64,000 nt of DNA from [Clostridium] saccharolyticum WM1 (GCF_000144625.1 NC_014376.1:2976001-3040000), one strand, 5' to 3'; shown: positions 43,399-53,643, counted from the stretch's first letter. The notes: generated by a model not told the origin, from the letters alone. Translations and numbers: made by a program.

Positions 43399-44364
43399 TT
43401 ACTCCAATCTTAAATAAAGTTTGAAGTTGCCTTCCCATATTTGCTTTACAACTTCTTCTACAGTCCCATTGTTTTTATCGCAAAACATAGCGAAAGAAAC
43501 ATCCAATAAAGGATTCCCTTCATTATCCTTACAACCAATCATTTGCGAGAACGAATTTTTACTACCTATGTTGTTCCCCACAAAGATACTATTCTCTCGG
43601 CTACCCATAAGATTTCCAAACCAAATTTGAACTGCATGAACTTTTCTTGCATTTTTATAGAGCTCAAAAACAACTGTCACCGCGTCAATTTCTTCATACT
43701 CAATTTGGAAGTGCTGGTTCTTGGAACAAAATTCATCTGATATTCTTTTCAGAAAACTGACAATACTTACAAACGACTCTCGTAAGAATTTCTTCTTCTC
43801 TAAATCTGACAACGGCTGTTTTTCAGTAAAATCTAATCCCAATCGGTCTGATAGATTCTCTTTCTCTGGCGCCTGAAATTCATCAATTTTCTGGGGTAAG
43901 GGAGTTGTTCTGAATTCAGCCACTGGAGAAAACTCATATTTCAAAGTACCTGCTAGCTTGGAAAACAACTCTCTGTATTCGTTCTTACTATCTTCAGACA
44001 AATCCACAATATCTCTTCCCCTTAGGAAATCAGGTACAACCTTTTGACTTCTCCCATCAAAAGAAACTAAAATATATCTATTTTCTTTATTGGAAAAATC
44101 ATCGATGATATATCTATATTCAGTACCTACACCACCTTGATAATTGTCAGCCCTTGTTTTGTAATTTTCGGACAGCACAATTATTGTTTTCTCGGCTTTT
44201 CTGAGTGCATCAGCCATCATTTCTGTAAAATGAATAGCAGTCTTTTGTTGTTGATACAATACATCACACTCTGCTTGATAACCATTTTTTCTTAAGAAAT
44301 CAACAAACTGCAAAACTCTTGGATCCGGTTTACCGTTCTGCCAAGCATGGCTAATAAAAATCAT
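43399..44364 (-). CDS. TIR/SEFIR-domain protein inside the BREX operon
   Basis: 321 residues. An N-terminal TIR/SEFIR domain (about 1-150) has MIFISHAWQN, a QAECDVLYQQQ region, EKTIIVLSENYK and GVGTEYRYIIDDF, with E82 as the likely catalytic glutamate. A linker and a C-terminal domain (about 190-320, with VVFELYKNARKVHAVQIWFGN) are unique to it and may sense a phage cue. GGGGGG precedes the ATG at 44364. It sits between pglX and pglZ with short gaps, a place not occupied in the standard type I BREX order, so a separate abortive-infection system seems built into this operon. Confidence 0.8.
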   Translation of the reverse strand: MIFISHAWQNGKPDPRVLQFVDFLRKNGYQAECDVLYQQQKTAIHFTEMMADALRKAEKTIIVLSENYKTRADNYQGGVGTEYRYIIDDFSNKENRYILVSFDGRSQKVVPDFLRGRDIVDLSEDSKNEYRELFSKLAGTLKYEFSPVAEFRTTPLPQKIDEFQAPEKENLSDRLGLDFTEKQPLSDLEKKKFLRESFVSIVSFLKRISDEFCSKNQHFQIEYEEIDAVTVVFELYKNARKVHAVQIWFGNLMGSRENSIFVGNNIGSKNSFSQMIGCKDNEGNPLLDVSFAMFCDKNNGTVEEVVKQIWEGNFKLYLRLE

Positions 44365-44377
44365 GATATCCCCCCTT

Positions 44378-47300
44378 TTAAATCTTTGCGAGAATATCTA
44401 GTTTTTTGCCATCCTGCCCCGTTTGAACCTTCTCATAGTTCACTTTTACACCATCATCCAAGTCAATTGCTATACGACTTAGCGCAAGGTGAGCAATTTT
44501 CTCATCATACTCTTTGGTTTCTTTCAGCTGCTTGATAAGTTTTTCTTTTCTCTTTTCAGCTTGAGCAACCTCTCTAGTATTATTGCTGTTTTCTTCCATT
44601 TCTTTCATGCGATCAATTTCACTCATGTAGATTTTCTGCATCTTATGCAGATAATCAACTCGGACAATACCGGTTGTATCAGCAGTATAACGATGCATAT
44701 AGACCAGGGCTTTGAATCCATCTTGTTTCCCACTGTCATAAAGCCAGTATATTGGACGTTTTTGATAGGTTTTTATATGATCCTTATAAAAATCCTTTAA
44801 AAAATAGTTGCGAATTATTTCCCTTGATGTATTTCCTTTGTTATCAAGTGCATTTGCTATAAAATCAATGTTGTCTTCAAGTACATCGGTCCCGTATGCG
44901 CACTTAATAAATTCAACAAAGCGACCAACAATATCATCACTAAAGTACTCTTCGTCAGTAATTGGAATACAGTTATCCTTGTCTGGTTTAAATTTGTTGT
45001 ACCTTGAATCGTCCCATTCTCCTCCTGCAAAAGCTATTCCATCATAATTAAGAGAGTATCTGCCTAACATACAGCCAACTGCATAAGAAATAAAACTTTT
45101 AATATCACTTTTTATGTCTGCTTTTCGAACAGTTACATCTTTATCTTCTACTACTGAACTTAGCTCCCTTTCTAAACCATAAATATCAATGAATATTTCA
45201 TTGAGTTTTTCTTCATTGACTTTTAACTGATTAAATCTAATGTTGCATTCGTCTTGCCAATACTGAATCGCTGATTCTATTTTATCGGCATCTAAAAGAG
45301 GATGTTTTTTAAACTCCCAAGACGTTTCGAAAGAATCCCATTCATTTTTTGAAATTTCAACGTTCTCTGTTACAATGTTTTCTACCAATTCCACGTTTTT
45401 CTTAATAACAGGAATCTTATTAATTTGTTCAGGTCCATAGTTTATTGTTGGTGCTAAATAGGAGAGTATTGACATCGTTGTGCTTGAATTTAGCAATCCA
45501 AGATGATACTTTATTTCACCATTATTAAAAAAGCTTACTGGCCCACCATTCCCAAATAAAATACCTATTGGAACATACCTGCAGCTAAACATACCTGATG
45601 ATACTTCCGTCCATGTAATAGCTTCTTTCATGTAATAGGTGCTTTCTCGCAATCTATAATTTGTTACATTTGTTCTTATATCAAGTCCATCATTTTCAAG
45701 GTTAATCACGGTTTCAAAGTTGCCATACCATTTTCGTTTAAATCCTCCTGCAGTGACAGGAAACCATTTTTTTCGACTAACCAACATATCTTCATGTGAT
45801 TTTAAACCAAATCCAATTTTCGCAAAACTCACCTCAAACCAAAGTCGAGCATAAACCTTATCGTCGCCTGTCAGAACACCTTTCTTTGTTATTCCTTCAA
45901 AACTCTTTCCTAATTGGAATATATTCAGCATATTGTTGCTTACCCAATAAGCTATAGGTGATCCCGGAATGGTTAAGAAGCTCTTTTCATCTGCCTCAAA
46001 TAGATATTCGCAATTATTATTTTCAAGGGCATATAACACCTTTTGTTTTTGGATTTCCATTCCGCCTTTAAATTCAGATAATTTTAGATAAACTCCTTTT
46101 TCCTTTTCTTTACCATTTTTCAAAACAAATGAACAAATTGGTACGGTGGCTTCCTCAAATGCAGAGTATTCCATCTGAACAAGAGTTGTTATTGACTTTT
46201 GTTTAATAATATACTCTCTTAATTGCTCATAGGTCTTGATAAACATCCACACAAATGGTGTCATGAAAGCAGAGTACCCATTTGATCTGCAGTATTCAAA
46301 ATTTCTATACATAAACACAGAGAATAAATCACCACTATAAGGTTTGTATTCATCTACGACAAACTTTTTAAGTTGCCCTTCTAATTTATTCATATAAGGC
46401 GGATTTGTACATACAACAGCATACTTTTCTGACATAATTGATGCTTGCTTTGCCAACCGCTTCATCTCTGGCATGACAACTCTAAGCCAGTGATCACTTT
46501 CCAATGTGAGCTGGCCTGACAAGCTACAGTTGCCAAGATATTCAATGAATGACTTGTAATCATGCTTATCAACAGAAATCAAGCTGCCAAGTTCCTTTGC
46601 ATGTTTGTATGCATTGATTAGATATTCTCCAATTTTATTTTCTTCCTCATTGTTTGTAATACCATCACAATTGAATCTCGATATATTATTAGTCTCATTA
46701 ATTGCCAGTACATTGGGTTCTATTTCTCTTGTTAGAAATCTTCTGTCATAGCTTCTGGCCTTCATCATCACAGCAAAATAAGCAAGCTGATAAGCGCGAT
46801 TATCAATATCTAACCCAAATATATTATTTTCTATGATTGCATGTGCAGCATCTCTATCTACAAATCCACATTCTCTATATATTTCCATCAAAACATCGAA
46901 TGCATATACAAGGATATGTCCACTGCCCATGCAGGGATCAAAAAAAGTTAGTTCTTCTGGAGCAACCTTTTCGTTCACAAACTGAATTTGTCCATTTTTA
47001 GGGGTTACAAAATACTCAAGCTTTTCTATAAGCTTGCTCTGCGGGTTTCTTTCAATCCAATAGCGTCCTAATGAATTATCAACCATATAACGAACAACCC
47101 AGTCTGTTGTAAATAGCTGAGTTGCTGCAGGAATATCCTCTTTCTTTATAGTGCCTTTGTATATATTTATGACTTCATTCTTCCGCTCTTCATTATAGTA
47201 CTGATACATCCATCCTATAATTTCAACTGCCTCTGTAAAATCTTCCTCAGCGATATCATTTACCAAATGACTAACCATACCATCACTATCGGTGAACGAA

Positions 47301-47890
47301 ATTGTCAGAAGCAACTCCGTATAATCCGCCGTCTTCTCAAATAGCTCAGGCAATACTTCGTTCAACTTATTACATTGTTTGATAAAGAGCATGCGGAAAA
47401 GCTCATCCAGCTCATTTTCATGCTTAAGCTGCATGATTCTGTCTTTTTCATATGCCGAGAAATCCATATCTGTATTAAATGGTGTTGTCACCATATCCGG
47501 TTCGGATTTTCCAGAAGTTTCGCTTGAAAGCACTCTAATTCGGGATGGTAAGTAGTCATTAACTTCCATAAACCGAATAGCAATCAAGCGGTTAAACCAT
47601 GTATACGCAACCTCTTCTATAACAAATTGAAAAGCTGTTTTGTAATCCGAAGTACCTTCTTTTTCTTTGATTCGGTTGATCAGTGCTTCTCGCTGCTTGA
47701 TTTCATGATCTGAAATCTCAGTAGGTTTTCCGGTTCCGATATCAAAAAACTGAATATTGTCGGTAGACATGGAAAGGGGCTTCGAGATTCCCTTTTCAGT
47801 AATACCAATAAGTCCGGCTTTATATGTGATTTCGCTAATGAGTTTTCGTCTTGCCCATACTGCGAAATTTTTTATTGCTGTTTTGTCCAT
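44378..47890 (-). CDS. pglX: BREX adenine-specific methyltransferase PglX (BrxX)
   Basis: 1170 residues from the ATG at 47890 (AGGAGG 7 nt before; the frame is open to 47920). Motif I FFDPCMGSGHIL lies near residue 317 and the catalytic NPPY (CTNPPYMNKLEG) near 495, as in m6A methyltransferases. A large C-terminal target-recognition region follows. PglX modifies the host BREX site so that unmodified phage DNA is excluded. It follows the membrane-protein gene by 10 bp. Normal length for type I PglX. Confidence 0.93.
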   Translation of the reverse strand: MDKTAIKNFAVWARRKLISEITYKAGLIGITEKGISKPLSMSTDNIQFFDIGTGKPTEISDHEIKQREALINRIKEKEGTSDYKTAFQFVIEEVAYTWFNRLIAIRFMEVNDYLPSRIRVLSSETSGKSEPDMVTTPFNTDMDFSAYEKDRIMQLKHENELDELFRMLFIKQCNKLNEVLPELFEKTADYTELLLTISFTDSDGMVSHLVNDIAEEDFTEAVEIIGWMYQYYNEERKNEVINIYKGTIKKEDIPAATQLFTTDWVVRYMVDNSLGRYWIERNPQSKLIEKLEYFVTPKNGQIQFVNEKVAPEELTFFDPCMGSGHILVYAFDVLMEIYRECGFVDRDAAHAIIENNIFGLDIDNRAYQLAYFAVMMKARSYDRRFLTREIEPNVLAINETNNISRFNCDGITNNEEENKIGEYLINAYKHAKELGSLISVDKHDYKSFIEYLGNCSLSGQLTLESDHWLRVVMPEMKRLAKQASIMSEKYAVVCTNPPYMNKLEGQLKKFVVDEYKPYSGDLFSVFMYRNFEYCRSNGYSAFMTPFVWMFIKTYEQLREYIIKQKSITTLVQMEYSAFEEATVPICSFVLKNGKEKEKGVYLKLSEFKGGMEIQKQKVLYALENNNCEYLFEADEKSFLTIPGSPIAYWVSNNMLNIFQLGKSFEGITKKGVLTGDDKVYARLWFEVSFAKIGFGLKSHEDMLVSRKKWFPVTAGGFKRKWYGNFETVINLENDGLDIRTNVTNYRLRESTYYMKEAITWTEVSSGMFSCRYVPIGILFGNGGPVSFFNNGEIKYHLGLLNSSTTMSILSYLAPTINYGPEQINKIPVIKKNVELVENIVTENVEISKNEWDSFETSWEFKKHPLLDADKIESAIQYWQDECNIRFNQLKVNEEKLNEIFIDIYGLERELSSVVEDKDVTVRKADIKSDIKSFISYAVGCMLGRYSLNYDGIAFAGGEWDDSRYNKFKPDKDNCIPITDEEYFSDDIVGRFVEFIKCAYGTDVLEDNIDFIANALDNKGNTSREIIRNYFLKDFYKDHIKTYQKRPIYWLYDSGKQDGFKALVYMHRYTADTTGIVRVDYLHKMQKIYMSEIDRMKEMEENSNNTREVAQAEKRKEKLIKQLKETKEYDEKIAHLALSRIAIDLDDGVKVNYEKVQTGQDGKKLDILAKI

Positions 47891-47900
47891 GGTGAACCTC

Positions 47901-48755
47901 CTATATTTGCTCAACTTCATATATTTTTACGATTTTCTCAATAGTTTCTTTCAACTCCTGAATAACTGATTGACATTGATAGACAATTTCTTCCCTTAAT
48001 TTATACTTGTTCATTATTCGTTGATCTGAATTGAACTTTTGAAAAAAGTCATAATTTAACGCAATGTACTCTTCTGGTGATAAATCCAAGTTTATTATTG
48101 CGTTGGGTAATTTGTATTTTTCACCATTTACACGAACGTACAATGCTGAAGCGTATATATTTTTTAACTGTGAATATATTGGTAAACAAACGTCATTTTC
48201 ATAATCCATACAAATTTCTTCACCATACATCCCCTCGTTTGACAAGAGCTCTATAATACTTTTTGAAAAATCACCTTGCTCAATTACCAAGAGCGGTTCA
48301 ACCATAACTTCTTCATCCCACTCGTTTCCATCCCGATCACAGTGATTAATCACACCTTCTACTACACTGCCATAAATCTCTTCAAAGCCCAATTCAAACA
48401 AATCAACTATGATTGAATGAGCTATGTTTATCGGCTTTATGCTAGTATATTCTGTAATAAAATTAGCTAGCTCTAAGCACTTCGAAAACAGTTGATCATC
48501 AATTCCATATTTATAGTGGTTGTTCACAATCTCTTTCAAATGTTGAACTTTAATATCTGTTAAAATATCCCATCCGAAGTCCGAATACACCACTAATTCA
48601 TCCAGTAAAGGTTGATAAATGGTGTTTTTCCTTTCAATCGCTAAAGAAGATTTCTTTTTGCCTTTAGCAATCCCAACTACCCCACCACCAATAGCACCAA
48701 CTGCTAATAGAATTGAACCGGAAACTACATCAGAAACAATACTATTCCAATCCAT
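47901..48755 (-). CDS. Membrane-anchored protein between brxC and pglX
   Basis: 284 residues, not recognised. An N-terminal hydrophobic, glycine-rich segment (about 11-31, SGSILLAVGAIGGGVVGIAKG) followed by KKK suggests one membrane anchor with the remaining soluble domain in the cytoplasm. The soluble part is helical and acidic. The start has GGGGG before the ATG at 48755, 9 bp after the brxC stop. It is not part of the BREX core; membrane location could link DNA entry to defence, but that is only a guess. Confidence 0.65.
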   Translation of the reverse strand: MDWNSIVSDVVSGSILLAVGAIGGGVVGIAKGKKKSSLAIERKNTIYQPLLDELVVYSDFGWDILTDIKVQHLKEIVNNHYKYGIDDQLFSKCLELANFITEYTSIKPINIAHSIIVDLFELGFEEIYGSVVEGVINHCDRDGNEWDEEVMVEPLLVIEQGDFSKSIIELLSNEGMYGEEICMDYENDVCLPIYSQLKNIYASALYVRVNGEKYKLPNAIINLDLSPEEYIALNYDFFQKFNSDQRIMNKYKLREEIVYQCQSVIQELKETIEKIVKIYEVEQI

Positions 48756-48763
48756 AGTTCCCC

Positions 48764-51700
48764 CTAAAATTCTACATTGAGAATAATATCGTCTTGGATC
48801 CGCTGCTTCAATTTGGCTTTGAGTGCGTCTACATATCGCTCTACATCTGCTTCAGTCTCGATTCTCCATGTTGCTTCGGTATTGATTGTTTTAATACTCA
48901 CCGTCTTTTGTTTTTTAACTTTAGGTAAATCGTATGTTCCAGGCGGATCACTTACACCACCAGTAGGAGGAACCACAAGAGTTATCGGTTTTCTCGCAGC
49001 TATAAGTCGAGCTTCTTCTTCACCTATCTCATTTAGCAGACGTACTTTTAGTGCATCAGCTTCGACTTTAATATTCTGCAGCGTTGCCACGTTATTGCAA
49101 GATTCAGCCTTTTTATATAGCTCATCAAAACGTTCAGCAACCTTCTTTGAGAAGGATTCTTTGCATTCTTTTGAATCTAGATCCTCAATTACTCTCTGGC
49201 GAGCTTCTTTTATGGAAGCAAAAATCGGCTTCTCCATCTCGGTCAACATACTGCTATATAGATCCGTATAGCGATCCAGCAGCTCGGGAATCTTTCTGAT
49301 TTCACCGAATGGAGTAGATTTTTTCATGATGCTTTTAACTTCTTCTACGACAGATTCGATCTCAGCATTAACAATGAAAGTTTTACTATCATCGTAAATC
49401 TTAATGAGTTTAAGGCTTCGGTTCCAAATATCAATTTGATCCCCTTTAAAGAAGCCTTTAATTGGTTCATAGTCTTCAGCAAAGTCTAAGAGCACATCCT
49501 GCTTTTCATCCACTGTTTTAAAGAACTCTGATGAATACTGGATGTCCAGTAAGTTTAAAAGCAATGATTTTCCTTCTTTAACGACATTCTTACCCGGATA
49601 GGTTGGTTCGTTTTTATAGTGGATTTCAAGTTTTTCTAAATCATTCTTCAGGTGTGAAGCATACTGCTGGAAGCTCTTCAGGATTGCATCATCTTCATCG
49701 CTTGAAGGCGTGATATTGAAGAGTTCCTTCATAACATCTCTTACGGCCTTTTTCTGCTTATCGTTTGCTCTTTCTCTTTTTTCTGTGAGCAGCTTTTCAA
49801 GATACTCCTTACGGCTTAGGTAGCGGTATACTTCATCCTCAGTTTTCGTAATAAGAGTAACCACATCATTATTCACAAAGAAAGCAACATCACCATCTTT
49901 AAATAGCTTGGCTACCAACCATTGAACATCGTCTTCAATGAATCCGTACGGTGGTTTTGTAAAACGCTCCATAATAGCCTTCATTGAAGTCTTTGCATGT
50001 CTTATTGAATTCATACTGATGAAATCAAGCACATCATTGAGTGCAAGCCGGTTAGGAGTTTGCACTGTGCCTTCAAGTGAAATTTGGCTATTGTTCGTGC
50101 CTTTCAGAACCGCTCGAACGTTAGCCTCACCCATTGCCGCATCGATGTATGACAGTTTATGGAATGTCGTGTTGACTAACTTGCCCATAGCTTCATTGAT
50201 GCGAGCAGTAATATCCTTTGCACCAATAGTCAGTTTATCTCCATTCGTATAAATGTCAGCACTTCTAAGAGATTGTTCAAGAAAGATTCGTGCATTTCCA
50301 CTTCTCTCACGCATCTCCACTCTCTTCGCTTCCTTGATCTGCTCGTACTTTGATACTGTATTTGATGTATTAAGTCTTAAGTATTTTTCAATTTTCAATG
50401 CACTTCTAATCTCATCAATAAATGCTTTATCATCGGGGAGAACTACCAGAACACTTTTACTTTGTCCACTCATCAGTCGAAGAGTCGTTTCATCTGTTCC
50501 CATCTCATAATTTGGAGTCAGTATTTTCAAGGAAATATCAAAGTTTTGATTTGCCTTATATGGCCTATCATCAACCAATTGATTGAACCCAAAAGTATAC
50601 CGCCCGTTAAATGCTGGATAACGGTATTTCTTTTCGTCATAAAGCCCATCAAAAATCAATTCTGATACCTTACCAACAACTTCTGAGATTTCTACATTCT
50701 GACTTTCAATTTCTCTGTTGATTTCTTGTTCCTCATCCGTAAGGAACACATAGATTTCTCCATTTTTCTGAATCAACGTTTGTCTTACAAGTCGCTTTAA
50801 TGCCTCTTCAACTTTGCTCTTCAGAGCAATTCTATCCTCATCAATACTTGAGACCATCAAACTTGTGATGTTCTCAAGGTTAGCAACAACTTCTTTGACA
50901 TACTTAATCATAAACAAAGTCTTTAGTACATTTACATCGAAGCAATCCTCTGCTTTATCAGGATTTAAATACTCATTATCGTAGGCACGGATAATAACAC
51001 CCTTGTGACTATGATCCAAGAACTGCTCAAGAGCGTCATAAAACATATTGAAGGGCACAATGGTTCCTTCTGACTTGTCCATGATTCTCACAGCAGATTC
51101 TTTGAACAATGCCAGCATAGAACGTTCACCCTCAGCTAAGTGTTTGCCGCTGGCACCATGTGTTCTAATCGATGTAAGCACACTGGCAAGAAGGTTGAAC
51201 TGATACGGAACAAATGGGTAAACAGCAGAGAAATTAACTCTATCGGAGTAGAGCTTCTTTTCAATGCCGTCATTAAATATAATCAGGTTTTTGATTATCG
51301 TATCTTTTTCATCATAGAGGAGGCCCAGTGTTTGTCTTCCACTCTCAGTTTTCTCGAGAATTCTTTTTCGGATTACTTCATCAACGTTTGCAGAAGAAAG
51401 AGATAGCCTTGTGTCAAACCTGCCCTGAATCTTTGAAAAGTCATTCCCTTTCGTTTTTGTGATACTATCGATGTCTTGCTGGCTCGTTACTACTACCCAA
51501 GCCTTACCACCACATGCTGAACCTAAATCCTCAGTGACTGTTTGAAGATTTAACATCAGCTTTGAGTCTTCACCGATATACTGACCGATTTCATCCACAA
51601 GGAAAACCACATGATGGTTGTTACCCTTCTTGTCGATATAATGCTTCACCATATTTGCAAAGGTTGCTACATCAATGTTATAAGCTCCTGTAGAGCTTTC

Positions 51701-52387
51701 ACACCAATTTTTAGCAGCCTCCATGCTCATATAGCCAATATGTACTAAGGTTTTGCAAACCTGATCCTGTACGAATCTGAACTGATGCCTTGAGGCTTCC
51801 CATTCCTTCCCTCTGATTTCAGCAAATACACTTTTGAACTCCACGTATTTGCCTTCATCGGACAGATGCCTTTCAAGATCTGCCAGAAAAGGGTTTGCTC
51901 CATAGAACCCTAGATGCTGATTAAACACTTTAAGGAACACGGAAAGAATCGCCTCTTTGTTATTCTGCGCATCAGCCATGCCGCTTTTGGAGTCTATATT
52001 AAACAGGATGATATCGCTTGATACATTTGCAGCTAATTTCATATCTGCAAGCACCATTTCATCCTTAATTTTTCGATCTTCAATGAAATAATCGAGAGCA
52101 GTCTTCCCATCGACAACTCTGTTTTCCAAAAGGTAAGACAGTATTTTTAAGAAGTGAGATTTACCGCTTCCGAAGAAGCCAGAAATCCATACTCCCATCT
52201 TATCTGTATTGCCTGTTATCCCCTTCTTATAGCTCGAGAAAAAATCAGCAAAATGCTTCTGTAGTTCTCTGGTAACAACATATTCTTCAAGCTCCTGCCT
52301 TACGTTTTCATCATCGCCTTGTCCAACTTTAATAACACCTTTGATATCTCTGTCAATCGCTTTTGCAAACATATTCTTTACATACAT
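48764..52387 (-). CDS. brxC: BREX protein BrxC (ATPase)
   Basis: 1207 residues, DUF499/BrxC-type ATPase. Walker A SGFFGSGKSH is at 69-78, and HHVVFLVDEIGQYIGEDS carries a Walker B-like acidic stretch at about 262. Long helical regions follow (including 900-1050). The C-terminal part has the TLVVPPTGGVSDPPG linker. BrxC is a core component found in type I BREX together with BrxA, BrxB, PglX, PglZ and BrxL. AGGGG precedes the ATG at 52387, 13 bp downstream of brxB. Confidence 0.92.
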   Translation of the reverse strand: MYVKNMFAKAIDRDIKGVIKVGQGDDENVRQELEEYVVTRELQKHFADFFSSYKKGITGNTDKMGVWISGFFGSGKSHFLKILSYLLENRVVDGKTALDYFIEDRKIKDEMVLADMKLAANVSSDIILFNIDSKSGMADAQNNKEAILSVFLKVFNQHLGFYGANPFLADLERHLSDEGKYVEFKSVFAEIRGKEWEASRHQFRFVQDQVCKTLVHIGYMSMEAAKNWCESSTGAYNIDVATFANMVKHYIDKKGNNHHVVFLVDEIGQYIGEDSKLMLNLQTVTEDLGSACGGKAWVVVTSQQDIDSITKTKGNDFSKIQGRFDTRLSLSSANVDEVIRKRILEKTESGRQTLGLLYDEKDTIIKNLIIFNDGIEKKLYSDRVNFSAVYPFVPYQFNLLASVLTSIRTHGASGKHLAEGERSMLALFKESAVRIMDKSEGTIVPFNMFYDALEQFLDHSHKGVIIRAYDNEYLNPDKAEDCFDVNVLKTLFMIKYVKEVVANLENITSLMVSSIDEDRIALKSKVEEALKRLVRQTLIQKNGEIYVFLTDEEQEINREIESQNVEISEVVGKVSELIFDGLYDEKKYRYPAFNGRYTFGFNQLVDDRPYKANQNFDISLKILTPNYEMGTDETTLRLMSGQSKSVLVVLPDDKAFIDEIRSALKIEKYLRLNTSNTVSKYEQIKEAKRVEMRERSGNARIFLEQSLRSADIYTNGDKLTIGAKDITARINEAMGKLVNTTFHKLSYIDAAMGEANVRAVLKGTNNSQISLEGTVQTPNRLALNDVLDFISMNSIRHAKTSMKAIMERFTKPPYGFIEDDVQWLVAKLFKDGDVAFFVNNDVVTLITKTEDEVYRYLSRKEYLEKLLTEKRERANDKQKKAVRDVMKELFNITPSSDEDDAILKSFQQYASHLKNDLEKLEIHYKNEPTYPGKNVVKEGKSLLLNLLDIQYSSEFFKTVDEKQDVLLDFAEDYEPIKGFFKGDQIDIWNRSLKLIKIYDDSKTFIVNAEIESVVEEVKSIMKKSTPFGEIRKIPELLDRYTDLYSSMLTEMEKPIFASIKEARQRVIEDLDSKECKESFSKKVAERFDELYKKAESCNNVATLQNIKVEADALKVRLLNEIGEEEARLIAARKPITLVVPPTGGVSDPPGTYDLPKVKKQKTVSIKTINTEATWRIETEADVERYVDALKAKLKQRIQDDIILNVEF

Positions 52388-52400
52388 AGTCTTCTACCCC

Positions 52401-52985
52401 TTAATCTACAAGCTTGAATGCTCTGTAGTAATTATCATCTTTGATTTCTGAGAAAAGCATTAAGGATTGCCCATCATACTTTCCAGGGAAAAACATAATA
52501 ACCGGCACATCATCTATGAATTGATGCAAGTTATTTAAAATTTTGTGTGATCGTAGCATTGGGAAGCACTTTCCAACACCTTTCAAGAACACAATGGAGT
52601 TACTCGGTGTATTGTTCCTAATATGCGCTAATATTTCATTACTCTGATTGTCCTCTTCCATTCTCAGCATTTCATTAACTGCCTTGGTTATTTCAGAAAA
52701 ACCTTTTGCTTTCTCAAAGTCCATACATATGTCTAAAAAGCCTTCTCGTATCAGATTGTCGATTATGATGTCATATAAGTCAAAGACAACAATCCGGAAA
52801 TCATGATTGTCATTTTCATACTTTGAAGCAAGGTACTCGATCCTCTCCCGTACCAACAGCTCATATTCCGCTGGATAATCGAACACATAATAACCAACTT
52901 CATTTCCTAATCCTTTGTTTTTTCTGAAATTCGGCTGCTTAATCTTTTCCTCGAGTTTATTCAATCTGTTTTCCAGTTCTATCAT
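52401..52985 (-). CDS. brxB: BREX protein BrxB
   Basis: 194 residues, DUF1788 family; PVIMFFPGKYDGQSLMLFSEIKDDNYYRAFKL at the C terminus is the family hallmark. Core type I BREX component of unknown biochemical activity. Its ATG shares one base with the TAA of brxA (TAATG), so the two are translationally coupled. Predicted soluble with a coiled-coil N terminus (ENRLNKLEEKI). Confidence 0.92.
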   Translation of the reverse strand: MIELENRLNKLEEKIKQPNFRKNKGLGNEVGYYVFDYPAEYELLVRERIEYLASKYENDNHDFRIVVFDLYDIIIDNLIREGFLDICMDFEKAKGFSEITKAVNEMLRMEEDNQSNEILAHIRNNTPSNSIVFLKGVGKCFPMLRSHKILNNLHQFIDDVPVIMFFPGKYDGQSLMLFSEIKDDNYYRAFKLVD

Positions 52986-53581
52986 TAGCTCACCCCCGTA
53001 ATGGCTTTAATCATTTGATTATCACCGTTATCTTTCAGGTAATTTTCAAGCGTTATATCCAGAATTGGAGGTGTTATTTTTTTCTCCTTGCCACTAACAG
53101 TTAGAAGACCAGCATCAGTTAGGAAATTCATATATGTGCTTCTTAGCCTTCGGAGTGTAACATCCGTCCACGTACTGACATCGTCATCTTGACCTTGTTT
53201 GTTTTTGTAGAAGATATTAATATCACTCTCCGTAAGCTCAGGTGCTCCCATCTGAACTTTTTCGCGATAAACCTCATAAAGGAACTCAAAAAACAGTCTA
53301 TTCTTTTTTGCAATGGCAATCAGATTGATGATCTTCTGCGTGTTCAAGTCTGCGTGAATGAAAACTTGAATCAAACCTGTATCAAGCGCATCTATTCTGT
53401 TTTTGAGATATCCATAATTCCGTTTTGCTCGATACTCTTTGGAAATACCAAGCAGATTATCTGTTAAACATAAGTCTTTGATTTCATCCCATGTCTTTCC
53501 TTCGTGTTTGAGTTTAATAATTTTCCTGAACTCTATAAACCAAAAGGATTCTGACACAAGACCAGAACTGTACTTCTCCAT
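52985..53581 (-). CDS. brxA: BREX protein BrxA
   Basis: 198 residues, DUF1819 (BrxA) family, with FWFIEFRKIIKL, DAGLLTVSGKEKKITPPILD and a predicted DNA-binding winged-helix character. First gene of the type I BREX operon. GGAGGG lies 8 nt before the ATG at 53581. The shared promoter/operator motif is 29-62 bp upstream. The small XRE gene lies just beyond it on the same strand. Confidence 0.92.
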   Translation of the reverse strand: MEKYSSGLVSESFWFIEFRKIIKLKHEGKTWDEIKDLCLTDNLLGISKEYRAKRNYGYLKNRIDALDTGLIQVFIHADLNTQKIINLIAIAKKNRLFFEFLYEVYREKVQMGAPELTESDINIFYKNKQGQDDDVSTWTDVTLRRLRSTYMNFLTDAGLLTVSGKEKKITPPILDITLENYLKDNGDNQMIKAITGVS

Positions 53582-53609
53582 AGTTCACCCTCCGCATGAT
53601 ACCACTATA

Positions 53610-53643
53610 AATATATCAAATTGCTTGTCCTATAAAACGGACA
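53610..53643 (-). promoter_or_regulatory. Shared defence promoter/operator motif, site 4 (BREX operon)
   Basis: Minus strand TGTCCGTTTTATAGGACA, a perfect TGTCC/GGACA inverted repeat, then TTTGATATATT with an extended -10 (TATATT, TGA before it) whose first base is 28 nt from the motif start. The most symmetrical of the four sites, directly before brxA and overlapping neither neighbouring stop codon in a harmful way. Confidence 0.7.
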
